From NCBI GenBank assembly GCA_026874595.1, contig CM049319.1:21563601-21627600 (forward strand): DNA of 64,000 nucleotides. Reading direction: 5' to 3'. The notes beneath the pieces are model-generated. The model searched no databases. It had not been told where the DNA came from and worked only from the letters and a program-made list of their open reading frames with translations. Shown in pieces: positions 44,954 through 57,059 of the stretch (its first letter is position 1; each line of letters begins with the position of its first letter). The stretch comes from Sipunculus nudus (lineage: Eukaryota; Annelida; Sipuncula; Golfingiida; Sipunculidae). Both the position numbers and the translations under genes were made by a program.

Positions 44954-45330
44954 ACAAGGGACCCGTGGGTCATAGTGCACAGCTAAAGATGATACTGAAG
45001 GTAAAATTTAAAATAAAAGCTAATGAAGATAAAGTCTGAAGGAATGGGTAGTATAAGCTAGATATAGGTTGATATGATTGATTTGAACTGATAAGTAAAA
45101 AAAAATAGGATTTTCCTTAATTTCTCGAAAGACCGAAGTCGCATTTCCCAAATTTGGGGCTTGGTAGGAGAAGTAAGAAAACTTATCGATATCTAACTGT
45201 ATGTTAAATTTTGGATTTGTCGGGCTAATGGTTTCAAAATGTGCCAGTTTAACAGACAGACGGACGAACGGATGACAAACAATGGAACATAACTTTAGCT
45301 CAAATGACTTAAAGTCCGCTGAACTAAAAT
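44954..45330 (+). repeat. Hairpin-ended repeat, short complete copy
   Basis: It starts ACAAGGGACCCGTGGGTCAT and ends with a GACGGACGAACGG core followed by a degenerate terminal hairpin at 45296-45326 (TAGCTCA...TGAACTA). At about 377 bp it is probably close to the basic non-autonomous unit of the family seen at 5.7-11.2 kb. The core around 45110-45240 matches 8640-8745. Confidence 0.7.
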
Positions 45331-46920
45331 TGTAATGTATGTCAACAGTTTTTTAGGTTTTCCGGAGATATTTAGATAATGTTGCCTTTTTCAGATAGTG
45401 TTGCTCATGATGTCCCTTTAATTCACAGAATGTTGATTTTTTAAATATATACCATTGTGCCTTATAGTTTCTGAAATACACTTTATTTCAAAACTACTTG
45501 AACAAGAATAAGTATGATGATAACCAAAAGATCATTCTTACAATAACGTTTGAACGCTGATGTATAGTGAAATAAAAGGTATTTTCTACCTTGTCAAATT
45601 TGATGACTTTCAATCTTTCCCCCTACACAATTGCTCAGGACTTTTTTTACATTTAAACAATGTTAAGGAATGGAATCAGGTGATTTTGCTTTTGTTCCAA
45701 TTTGTGTAGACCACTTATTTCGAGTAAAATGCCTGTATTAAATCTGGACGGCGTATATATGGAAGAGCCGGTAGCACCAAGCACAAGTATCTCCAAGCTG
45801 TTATGGCGGAAGTGGGGCACAAGTACGTCTTGGTAAAAAAAGAGGCCTACTTTCGTCAAAATAGTGTTGATTTGGGGAACATTACAAGATAGAATGTCAC
45901 AAGTGACCGTTGCATGAAGCATATTGAAATTAAATGTCCTCTAAAATGTGCCATTGCTGTGCCAACTGACGACAGTGTGGAATGTCTGAATGTAAATAAA
46001 GATGAATCACGTTAAAAGAAAGAAAAATAAATTGTGCATGTGCATCATTGACGGAATGATCGATACTAGTAAATAAACGTGCAGGGAAAATGCAGAAGGA
46101 CATTTTCTTGCTTTGTGAATGACGATGGGCGAATCACAGGAAACCTGTGAAAATGCTTCATCTCCCGTCTTGATCTTAGAACAAAAGACAGATACAACGA
46201 ACTTGATCAGTATGTCAGTAGGTGATATTAATATTAAAAGAAAGAACAGTATATATATATATATAATTGTTTATCAGATGCAATTTGGACAGGAATAAAT
46301 TTTTGAGAAGTGTTTAGTATATGTATGGTGCAGAACAAAATTCAGTTGTTTGGTGGCCAAAGAGACTTGTCTAGTTTTGTCAAATTTATGTCCTCCTCTG
46401 ATCCAAGTGCCTCATTTTATTTTATAGGTTTTCCTTTTCAAAGGAATAAACGATTGATTGCCATTGCAGAAGAAATGGTGTACAACCGTCCTGCAAATAT
46501 AGCTTTGGACCAAGTGAATGAATTCGTGAATAATGAAGTAAAAGGTGTTTAACGGTTAGTTTTATCTGTCATATCTGCATATTTTATATGCATTTATGTT
46601 TAATACAGATTCAGAAGAAATATTTATGGAAACCTTAATCACTATCTGCATTCAGTTAAAGATGTTCATAAGTAAAGAGTAAAATGTTGTATTATTCAGA
46701 GGACGTTCGCTTATGTTCGAGAGGAAAATCAACCTAATTATTATCTGCAACACATTTCTAAAGTCGCCAGGTTATCTAAAAATTAAATAAATAAATATAA
46801 ACGACCGCATCCTTACAACATTCCGAGCTTGTTAATTTCATTGTCAGAGCTGGTCACGTTTACTGGGCTATTTTTTAATGACCTTTTCAGTGTACGTTGA
46901 ATATAATGTGTTACCATTTA
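45331..46920. other. Non-coding stretch with two unrecognised frames
   Basis: 45653-45922 (minus, 89 codons, reads DVLVPHFRHNSLEILVLGAT) and 46310-46552 (plus, 80 codons, reads RLIAIAEEMVYNRPANIALD) look mildly protein-like. I recognise neither and see no splice partners, so I do not call genes. Confidence 0.3.
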
Positions 46921-47153
46921 CAACCGTTAAGAATTTCAGGCAGTTCCACTGAATCTATCAATTCGTCATACATCTCTTGATACCCATGATAATATGGCCG
47001 TAAAACATTACTTGAAAGCTGCAGCCTTTTTCTATTTACAACAGTTTAAAATTTCAGGCAGTTTCACTGAATCTATTAATTCAACATACAATTCTTGATA
47101 CACATGATAATAAGACTGAAAAAACATTACTTGATAGATGCAGCCTTTCCTGA
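46921..47153. repeat. 118-bp tandem duplication
   Basis: The phrase AATTTCAGGCAGTTYCACTGAATCTATYAATTC occurs at about 46932 and 47050, with TTGATACMCATGATAATA and ACATTACTTGA following in both copies. The two copies are clearly diverged. Confidence 0.88.
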
Positions 47154-47203
47154 CACATTTAGTAGCAGACATGTTAATACAGTGAATGTCATTCATACTT
47201 TAC

Positions 47204-47446
47204 TTGATCTGAAAGGTCAGGAATAAAAGTTCCTGTAAAGTTGTGATTTACTGACACATCAAGTTGTTCTGGAGACGATATGAATATGCGGTCGCTCAAA
47301 GAAAGTGTTCGAATGTATAGGTTTCCTGTGGATGAGATATTTCTAAGCAATGTACTCACAGATAAAATACAAATATACCCCCCAATGGACAAAATAATAA
47401 TAATGTTAATAATCACTTTCAATCCTGTTTTATTCAGTTGTCTCAT
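47204..47446 (-). CDS. Possible first exon of a type II membrane protein
   Basis: The ATG at 47446 starts a short basic tail (MRQLNKTGLK). A single hydrophobic segment of about 20 residues follows (VIINIIIILSIGGYICILSV), then a polar stem with an N-glycosylation site (NFTG). The frame meets a good donor, CAA|GTAAAGT, at 47204/47203 in phase 0. Tail, anchor and stem are the layout of Golgi glycosyltransferases and other type II proteins. Downstream exons should lie at lower coordinates but I could not identify any, so this remains a candidate. Confidence 0.35.
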
Positions 47447-48420
47447 TTGTCGGACCTCGACAACTCCGTATTCAACCGCATAAAAGTGTATTTTACATTT
47501 TTTTTAGACTTAGGTAAGGGGTTCGACAAGGTTTTGTCTGATGTACTTCCTAGATATTCTTCAGCGGAAACCAAAGGATAACGGGCTTAAAAGTTATGCC
47601 TACTTCACGCACCTGTGAACCGTTTCCGGCGGCCAGAATTAATTTAATTGTTCAAATGTAAATGATGGTTTGCCAAAGTCTTGGTAATTTAATTTTTTTC
47701 CCAAATGGAAATCTGAAATTGATGTGTAGAATCTGGAGCACCTGAATGGCATAGTTGACTAAGGTATTAAAGCTGTTCAGTTATAACCGCAGAATATCGG
47801 GTGAAAAATAGGATTTTCGTATGACATACATGTTTTGAATTGGATTCTCTCTAATATGGACATAACCTTGGCTGAATTAAATTTTTCCAGGGAGATATTT
47901 CATCTGGGTGCTGTGGATGTTGGCGAATCAGCGTCCTTGACTCGTCAGCTCAGCATATAGGTCCTTAATCCTAAACAAGGCTGATTTTTAAAAGAAACTA
48001 TTTTCAGTGAGATATATTTTTGTTTTTATGACGTGATAGGTTACCTGGTCAAGCATACGTTTTGGAGAAACAATATCCTAAATCCTATCCTTAATTTCCC
48101 TTTAACATTTTATATCTCCTATAAACGATAAAAGGCATACATTATAACAATAAAATTGCTTTTCGGACTGAGGTCAACATCATATAAATATAATCGTTTT
48201 GATAATATGCCTGAGCAGCTGTGCGGACATGATTTCTGCCTAGAGTGAATAAAATGTATTGTAAAATGACGCAACTATCGAAGTCTTTCAGTCAAGGCAA
48301 GCTGTCGGAGGGTAGACGTATCTAACCATTATTTCCGAGGGTGGGCCCCTTAGGGTGCCTTTCCATACATGCGTGTCCCTGCCGCGCGGGTCCCGCAAAT
48401 CCAACAAGTGTGTTATCATT

Positions 48421-48770
48421 TCAGCAAATCTACGCCACAACAAACAAGTAAACAGTTAATAATTTTTTGATAACATAAAAATAAATTATAATGTGCCTTA
48501 TCCATGCCCAGTGCTTCACCATCACCGAACCGTCTTAGCCTAGGTACCCTGATCATTATTATATGATAAATATGATCAATATATTACTCATTAGTACCTA
48601 GCATGAATAAATTACAGGTTGCTAACGAAGTGCGGCTTACCGACACAGGCGGCAGCACATGCAGTTTAATTGTTTGTGTGACAGCCTTTCCAGCAAATCT
48701 ACGTTACAAAAACAAGTAAACAGTAAATAATTTATTGACATAAAAATTAATTATAATATGCCTTATTTCA
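48421..48770. repeat. Two direct repeats at the 3' side of the DIRS element
   Basis: About 85 bp beginning CAGCAAATCTACG and ending ATGCCTTAT or GTGCCTTAT occurs at 48421-48507 and 48690-48770. Between them lies a segment (48600-48690, ending GGCAGCACATGCAGTTT) that recurs at 59575-59670. These may be parts of the split terminal repeats that DIRS elements carry. 47447-48420 to the left shows no gene. Confidence 0.6.
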
Positions 48771-48888
48771 GAGTATAACCATAAGACCAAAAGGAGAAAC
48801 AAGTAAAAAACACGACCTGTATGATATGCCCATCTGAAGATAAGGATACAGGAAATCAAAGCACAGGAATAAGCGAATAAAAACTATA

Positions 48889-49864
48889 TTACTGTGACAA
48901 CATGACAGATGTGTACTCCTTCGGTGCTCTATGCTTTACAGGATACATAATGTTCACAGAAAACAGGTCTAGAATTCCATCTTCCAATATGCATAGCTGT
49001 GTAAGGATCATATTGCTCAACTGCCCTTGTGGCAGCTGAAGAACGGACACATTTAGCAGAAAAACCCTGTCCACCAAGTCCGGCAGCAGTAATACTGTCC
49101 TGTAAAATCTGACCTACAGTAGCAGCAGAAATAGCAGAACATGGCTCCCTAACAGTAAGGAAGACTGGGCCCTGTGGCGCTCTAATATGAGATGTTCGGA
49201 CAATACGAGTATGTGTATAGGCAAAGTACAGGCTCGAACTGTTTATCAGCACAGTGGGGCACAGTAACTGAAAACCTGTTAACCTCTTATTGGTCCATGG
49301 AAAATAACATGCGCTTAGCATCACCTGACTCTGGGTCAAACTGCACAGCCTTAGGAGCAAGATCAGAGGGTCTGAGCATGTAAGTCATAGCAAGGAGTTT
49401 GATTGCTTTCATGAGTAGTTGTTTTATTGACAGCTTTTCATTCTCTGGCCAAGCTTTGAGAAGATCAGTAAATGGTTCCACTGGGAGCAATTTTACGCGT
49501 CTACGAGGGACAGTAGTACCTGATTTGATCAAGGCATCCACCAGTTTTCTAATGTTTTCATCAACAGTTATATCAGGCAACTGATAGGCTACATCACAGT
49601 GGGACAAAACAGCAAGCATGGATTGTAAATTGGACCTATGCCTATCAGACGCATTAAAAAGTACACATAAAAAAATCTGCTAAGTCTGCCGTTTCCGTTG
49701 GTGGGAACCCAACCTGGTTTTCCTTGCAAAAGTAAAATAATTTGTTTAAAAGTCTGTTCTAAAGCTGTAATGTGGACTGAGACAGATTGAAAGGGAGCTG
49801 CACTGCAGCACGCTGTGATCAACTTATGGCAAGTAGTCGATCTTGTCAGAGATTCGCCAAACAT
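48889..49864 (-). pseudogene. DIRS tyrosine recombinase, frameshifted
   Basis: The minus-strand pieces read LLMKAIKLLAMTYMLRPSDL (helix with the first catalytic Arg) and FDPESGDAKRML, then after a frame change SSAATRAVEQYDP, MHIGRWNSRPVF and EHYVS. The last group carries the second Arg region and probable catalytic Tyr of phage-integrase-type tyrosine recombinases. DIRS retroelements integrate through such a recombinase as circular DNA rather than with a DDE integrase. Frame breaks near 49340 and 49600 inactivate it. Confidence 0.82.
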
Positions 49865-50795
49865 ACAGGCGCCACCCTGAGTTCTTTCTGGGCTGAAGTC
49901 CCAGTGGTATAACCCACCGTTTGCTTCTCGTTAGTCTGACAGGCCTGTCTATACATGAGCTGAGGAGCCTGTAGAACCAAGACTGACTGGGCTACCAGGG
50001 GGCGATCAGGGTAGCGTCTGCCTCCTGAGAAACGACTAGGGCCAGCAATTAGCCAAAACGAGCAGTTTACAAGTTGTCTCCCCCCTACCCCAGTTGCTTG
50101 GGCAAGGGCATCGACAGCCTCGGTCAGAGGATCCCTGTACAGGCTGTTGTTTCTGGGGTGCTGAGTTGTTATGAGGGATGCAAACCGGTCTATGTCGTGA
50201 GGATCCCACAGTCGGTCTGACATTTGAAACAAGCGAGGGCTCATGATCAAGTCGTAAGTAGTGAGCTTTCGAGGTAATAAGTCGGCATGAGTATTTTCTG
50301 CACCAGCCAAATGCTTCGCAGAGAGGTCTATCTGATTGTTTTATGCGGCAGCCCATATAACCTTTGCTACATGTGTCAGTTTTAAACATAGGCCGCTTAA
50401 GTGGTTGATGTAGGCAACACTGGAAATATTGTCTGTTAGAACCTGTACAACTTTTCCCTACAACTTTTCCCTTGAGAAGAGGCATAAAGTTAGTAAGGCT
50501 AAAAGTATGGCTAACAGCTCCCTGTAGTTTGACGACTGATTGGTTGTGAATACATCCCATAAGCCGCTTGCCTCCATGTTGTTGCATACAGCCCCCCATC
50601 TGTTACAAGTCGTGCCTGAATAGACCTCTTCGTCACTGGGCTGCCATTCCAGGTGGTTAGGGCACACAGCCACCAACGAAGATCCCTGCAAGTGGCGGGA
50701 TCTAGACATAGTCGGTATGTCCATGAGTTTCTTGTAGCAAGCAACCGATACAAATTGCGAAGAAGTAGTTTGGCAGGTAAAATACACAATGTCAT
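49846..50795 (-). pseudogene. DIRS RNase H domain and linker, frameshifted
   Basis: The minus strand reads LDPATCRDLRWWLCALTTWN and a VTDGG motif (equivalent to the first RNase H Asp), then in another frame NYRELLAILLALLTL (the conserved Glu helix), then a DN motif and ADLLPRKLTTYDLIMSPRLF, and DRLWDPHDIDRFASLIT before the recombinase. The order is that of DIRS pol. Several frame changes show decay. Confidence 0.8.
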
Positions 50796-50840
50796 ACTAA
50801 TACATTGGCCTGCTATACGTGCTAGTGCCCTAGCAGTTAG

Positions 50841-51572
50841 CAGGGCCTCCGAGAAGGGGGGTCAGCCGGTACATCCTACAGGGTCCCGTGGACCGAAAAG
50901 GGGCCTGGGCTGGCGAAAAATTTCCAAGAATGCATAAAAAAGTTGGAAGTATGGAGGACTTATCTAAATTATTAATTTAAGTGACATATTGTTCTTAATC
51001 CGGATTCCGGAATGCAAGGAAAGGGCCCGGCCGACCAGGATTTTCACAGGACCCTATGCAATGCATGAACATTATATTTTTAACGTGTAGATATAAGTGG
51101 GACCAGTTGTTAAAGGGGACCCTATAGTGAATATATTGTCCAGTAAGAAGCCTTTCTTTTTTGCAATAACTTATACATGTTTTGAATCAGGGAGGTCTGT
51201 TTGGCCCGGGCCACCAAGGAGTTGTATTGCATGTGCCCGGGGAATATGTATATTCCATTTTGTTGTATGTTACATGGTTTCAATCAGGAGGATGTACGGT
51301 GGCCTTAGGAGGCCAAAGGATTTTTCAGTCTAAAAATTACTTTAAATGACAAAATTTTTTTGGTTTGTGTGTATCTTTTTTTATGACTTTAATAATGCGG
51401 GACCGTTCAAAGGGGCTCGGGCCGGCCAAAGTTTTCTGGGGAAGTTGAAGCTAAATACATAAAATATGGAATATGTTTAATTTGTTTTTAAGGGCTTTAC
51501 TGCTTTTAATCCAGACTGATCGCTGCGAGGTGGGGGGGGGGGGGGGTGTCAAAAGGGGCCCGGCCTGGTGAA

Positions 51573-51607
<35 letters not shown>

Positions 51608-51702
51608 TTATTATTATTATTATTATAATTATAGTGCTAAGAGGGGGCAGGGGCCCGGCAACGTTTTTGTACCGCCTTAAAAGAATCCTCTCGGAGGCCC
51701 TG
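50841..51702. mobile_element. 862-bp hAT-type MITE inside the DIRS pol gene
   Basis: The termini CAGGGCCTCCGAGA and TCTCGGAGGCCCTG are perfect 14-base inverted repeats. The 8 bases outside are GCAGTTAG (50833-50840) and ACAGTTAG (51703-51710), 7 of 8 identical, the size expected for hAT. The interior encodes nothing. It carries seven or more GGGGCCCGG-like motifs (about 50900, 51023, 51203, 51301, 51412, 51555, 51650), a G run at about 51533-51546 and an AT then ATT microsatellite (51577-51626). It separates the RT part from the RNase H part. Confidence 0.88.
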
Positions 51703-51710
51703 ACAGTTAG

Positions 51711-52528
51711 CAAACCTTGATTTAAGGCTCTATTTATATCCTTCCTAAATCTCCTCACCCTATCTTTGGGGATATTAATCTAAGTTTTGTTATCATTTGT
51801 AACGGTACATATTTTAGACCAAAGTAAATTAAACTCATGACTTGGAACCAGACTGGATTTTTCCCAGTTTATAAACAAGCCAAGATTCTGTAACACTGTT
51901 AGCAGTAAATCTTTGTGTGCATCAATATTATGACTATCTACCATAAATATGAAGTCATCAACATAAGCAGCAACCCTCAAGTTGTTTTCCCTCAAATATT
52001 TCACAACAGGTTTAATACACTTTAGGAAATAAAATGGAGAAACACATAAACCAAAGGGTAAAACCTGCCATACATAGTATTTTCCCCTCCAGGAAAACCC
52101 TAAATACTGTTGGTGCTCCCTGGGTACAGGGATATGATACAAACCATTGCGTATATATCAAGTGTGATAAGTTTGTCATGAGGCTTGACAAGTGACTGTA
52201 CAGTTCTAATATCCTCTTGTGTGAATGAAGGTACATCACAGCACCTGTTTACCTCTCGAAGATCTGTTATAAGTCTCAAATGGTTATTTCTCTTCGGCAC
52301 CACTGAAATGGGAGACACGCAGGCAGGTTTAGAGTCAACTTGTCTTACAGCCCCTGATTGCAATAAGCATTCGAGTTCATTGTCAATAAACACAAAGTAT
52401 TTAGATTCAACAACCCTATTTTGGAATTCAAAACAATGAGGTAATACCCTGAACAGAATGGCCACACTCTGTGTTACCCAGCTAATGACTTGTGAAGGTG
52501 CCCCAAACGTTTTCATAAGCTTTAGCAT
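51711..52528 (-). pseudogene. DIRS reverse transcriptase, frameshifted and interrupted
   Basis: The minus strand reads ELECLLQSGAVRQVDSKPAC, VSPISVVPKRNN, LRLITDLREVNRCCD and KLITLDI (first catalytic Asp region). After a 1-base slip near 52130 come YLGFSWRGKYY, VLPFGLCVSPFYF and AAYVDDFIFMV, the YxDD catalytic motif. This is a DIRS-type RT by order and wording. The 5' side ends against the 52-bp array and the 3' side against the MITE. Confidence 0.87.
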
Positions 52529-55500
52529 TTAATGAATCTGCTGAAAACGGTATACACATGGTCCATGGGCATCAAAATTATTAATGAATCTGCTGAAAAC
52601 GGTATACACATGGTCCATGGGCATCAAAATTATTAAGGAGTCTGCTGGAAACTGTATACACATAGTCCATGGGCATCAAAATTAATAATGAGTCTGCTGG
52701 AACCTGTATACCCATAGTCCATGGCCATCAAAATTATTAAGGAGTCTGCTGGAACCTGTATACACATAGTCCATGGCCATCAAAATTATTAATGAGTCTG
52801 CTGGAACCTGTATACACATAGTCCATGGCCATCAAAATTATTAATGAGTCTGCTGGAACCTGTATACCCATAGTCCATGGCCATCAAAATTATTAATAAG
52901 TCTGCTGGAACCTGTATACACATAGTCCATGGGCATCAAAATTATTAACGGGTCTGCTGGAACCTGTATACACATAGTCCATGGGCATCAAAATTATTAA
53001 CGAGTCTGCTGGAAACTGTATACACATAGTCCATGGCCATCAAAACTATTAACGAGTCTGCTGGAACCTGTATACACATAGTCCATGCCCATCAAAATTA
53101 TTAATGAGTCTGCTGGAACCTGTATACACATAGTCCATGGCCATCAAAATTAATAATGAGTCTGCTGGAACCTGTATACACATAGTCCATGGCCATCAAA
53201 ATTATTAATGAGTCTTCTGGAACCTGTATACACATAGCCATGCCCATCAAAATTATAAATGAGTCTGCTGGAACCTGTATACACATAGTCCATGGCCATC
53301 AAAATTATTAATGAGTCTGCTGGAACCTGAATACACATAGTCCATGGCCATCAAAATTATTAACGAGTCTGCTGGAACCTGTATACACATAGTCCATGGC
53401 CATCAAAATTATTAACGAGTCTGCTGGAAACTGTATACACATAGTCCATGGCCATCAAAATTATTAATGAGTCTGCTGGAACCTGTATACACAGTCCATG
53501 GCCATCAAAATTATTAATGAGTCTGCTGGAACCTGTATACCCATAGTCCATGGCCATCAAAATTATTAATGAGTCTGCTGGAAACTGTATACCCATAGTC
53601 CATGGCCATCAAAATTATTAATGAGTCTGCTGAAACCTGTATACCCATAGTCCATGGCCATCAAAATTATTAATGAGTCTGCTGGAACCTGTATACACAT
53701 AGTCCATGGCCATCAAAATTATAAAATTATTAACGAGTCTGCTGGAAACTGTATACACAGTCCATGGGCATCAAAATTATTAACCAGTCTGCTGGAAACT
53801 GTATACACATAGTCCATGGGCATCAAATTTATTAACCAGTCTGCTGGAAACTGTATACACATAGTCCATGGGCATCAAAATTATTAATGAGTCTGCATGA
53901 AACTGTATACACATAGTCCATGGCCATCAAAATTATTAACGAGTCTGCTGGAACCTGTATACACAGTCCATGGCCATCAAAATTATTAACGAGTCTGCTG
54001 GAACCTGTATACACATAGTCCATGGCCATCAAAATTATTAATGAGTCTGCTGGAACCTGTATACACAGTCCATGGGCATCAAAATTATTAATGAGTCTGC
54101 TGGAACCTGTATACACATAGTCCATGGGCATCAAAATTATTAATGAGTCTGCTGGAACCTGTATACACATAGTCCATGGGCATCAAAATTATTAATGAGT
54201 CTGCTGGAAACTGTATACACATAGTCCATGGCCATCAAAATTATTAACGAGTCTGCTGGAAACTGTATACACATAGTCCATGGCCATCAAAATTATTAAC
54301 GAGTCTGCTGGAAACTGTATACACATAGTCCATGGCCATCAAAATTATTAACGAGTCTGCTGGAAACTGTATACACATAGTCCATGGCCATCAAAATTAT
54401 TAACGAGTCTGCTGGAACCTGTATACGCAGTCCATGGCCATCAAAATTATTAATGAGTCTGCTGGAACCTGTATACACATAGTCCATGGCCATCAAAATT
54501 ATTAATGAGTCTGCTGGAACCTGTATACACATAGTCCATGGCCATCAAAATTATTAATGAGTCTGCTAGAACCTGTATACACATAGTCCATGGCCATCAA
54601 AATTATTAATGAGTCTGCTGGAACCTGTATACACATAGTCCATGGGCATCAAAATTATTAACGAGTCTGCTGGAAACTGTATACACATAGTCCATGGGCA
54701 TCAAATTTATTAATGAGCCTGCTGGAAACTGTATATACATAGTCCATGGCCATCAAAATTATTAATGAGCCTGCTGGAACCTGTATGCACATAGTCCATG
54801 GCCATCAAAATTATTAATGAGTCTGCTGGAACCTGTATACACATAGTCCATGGGCATCAAAGTTATTAATGAGTCTGCTGGAACCTGTATACACATAGTC
54901 CATGGCCATCAAAATTATTAATGAGTCTGCTGGAACCTGTATACCCATAGTCCATGGCCATCAAAATTATTAACGAGTCTGCTGGAAACTGTATACACAT
55001 AGTCCATGGCCATCAAAATTATTAACGAGTCTGCTGGAAACTGTATACACATAGTCCATGGCCATCAAAATTATTAACGAGTCTGCTGGAAACTGTATAC
55101 ACATAGTCCATGGCCATCAAAATTATTAACGAGTCTGCTGGAAACTGTATACACATAGTCCATGGCCATCAAAATTATTAAGGAGTCTGCTGGAACCTGT
55201 ATACACATAGTCCATGGCCATCAAAATTATTAACGAGTCTGCTGGAACCTGTATACACATAGTCCATGGCCATCAAAATTATTAACGAGTCTGCTGGAAC
55301 CTGTATACACATAGTCCATGGCCATCAAAATTATTAACGACTCTGCTGGAAACTGTATACACATAGTCCATGGCCATCAAAATTATTAACGAGTCTGCTG
55401 GAACCTGTATACACATAGTCCATGGCCATCAAAATTATTATTGAGTCTGCTGGAACCTGTATACACATAGTCCATGGCCATCAAAATTATTAACGAGTCT

Positions 55501-56990
55501 GCTGGAAACTGTATACACATAGTCCATGGCCATCAAAATTATTAACGAGTCTGCTGGAAACTGTATACACATAGTCCATGGCCATCAAAATTATTAACGA
55601 GTCTGCTGGAAACAGTATACACATAGTCCATGGCCATCAAAATTATTAACGAGTCTGCTGGAACCTGTATACGCAGTCCATGGCCATCAAAATTATTAAT
55701 GAGTCTGCTGGAACCTGTATACCCATAGTCCATGGCCATCAAAATTATTAATGAGTCTGCTGGAACCTGTATACACATAGTCCATGGCCATCAAAATTAT
55801 TAATGAGTCTGCTAGAACCTGTATACACATAGTCCATGGCCATCAAAATTATTAACGAGTCTGCTGGAACCTGTATACACATAGTCCATGGCCATCAAAA
55901 TTATTAACGAGTCTGCTGAAAACTGTATACACAGTGCATGGGCATCAAAATTATTAACGAGTCTGCTGGAACCTGTATACACATAGTCCATGGGCATCAA
56001 AATTATTAACGAGTCTGCTGGAAACTGTATACACATAGTCCATGGCCATCAAATTTATTAATGAGCCTGCTGGAAACTGTATATACATAGTCCATGGCCA
56101 TCAAAATTATTAACGAGTCTGCTGGAAACTGTATACACATAGTCCATGGGCATCAAAATTATTAACGAGTCTGCTGGAAACTGTATACACATAGTCCATG
56201 GGCATCAAAGTTATTAATGAGTCTGCTGGAACCTGTATACACATAGTCCATGGCCATCAAAATTATTAATGAGTCTGCTGGAACCTGTATACCCATAGTC
56301 CATGGGCATCAAAATTATTAATGAGTCTGCTGGAACCTGTATACACATAGTCCATGGCCATCAAAAATATTAATGAGTCTGCTGGAACCTGTATACACAT
56401 AGTCCATGGCCATCAAAATTATTAATGAGTCTGCTGGAAACTTTATACACATAGTCCATGGCCATCAAAATTATTAAGGAGTCTGCTGGAACCTGTATAC
56501 ACATAGTCCATGGCCATCAAAATTATTAACGAGTCTGCTGGAACCTGTATACACATAGTCCATGGCCATCAAAATTATTAACGAGTCTGCTGGAACCTGT
56601 ATACACATAGTCCATGGCCATCAAAATTATTAACGAGTCTGCTTGAAACTGTATACACATAGTCCATGGCCATCAAAATTATTAACGAGTCTGCTGGAAC
56701 CTGTATACACATAGTCCATGGCCATCAAAATTATTATTGAGTCTGCTGGAACCTGTATACACATAGTCCATGGCCATCAAAATTATTAATGAGTCTGCTG
56801 GAACCTGTATACACATAGTCCATGGCCATCAAAATTATTAATGAGTCTGCTGGAACCTGTATACACATAGTCCATGGCCATCAAAATTATTAATGAGTCT
56901 GCTGGAACCTGTATACACATAGTCCATGGCCATCAAAATTATTAATGAGTCTGCTGGAACCTGTATACACATAGTCCATGGCCATCAACA
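52529..56990. repeat. 52-bp minisatellite array, about 85 copies
   Basis: The consensus runs TCTGCTGGAACCTGTATACA, CATAGTCCATGGCCATCAAA, ATTATTAATGAG. Variants include AAC for ACC, GGGC for GGCC, ACGAG for ATGAG and 50-bp units lacking TA (ACACAGTCC). Marker variants recur about 1,246 and 1,296 bp apart, so higher-order units exist. Frames of 60-112 codons on the minus strand arise because 52 is not a multiple of three and only one frame per cycle hits TAA; they are not genes. The array lies between the gag-like and RT segments of the DIRS element. Confidence 0.97.
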
Positions 56991-57059
56991 GTAGGCGGCA
57001 GTGTTGTGTAGCTAAAAATCTAAATGTTAACAGCACACAGTGTCACCAATCAATTCTGA

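Noticed and set aside
52529-56990. Minus-strand open frames of 60-112 codons repeating CIQVPADSLIILM-like text
   Set aside because: They follow from a 52-bp period that cycles through three frames, with a TAA in one of them. Lengths track unit deletions and no start or splice signals support translation.
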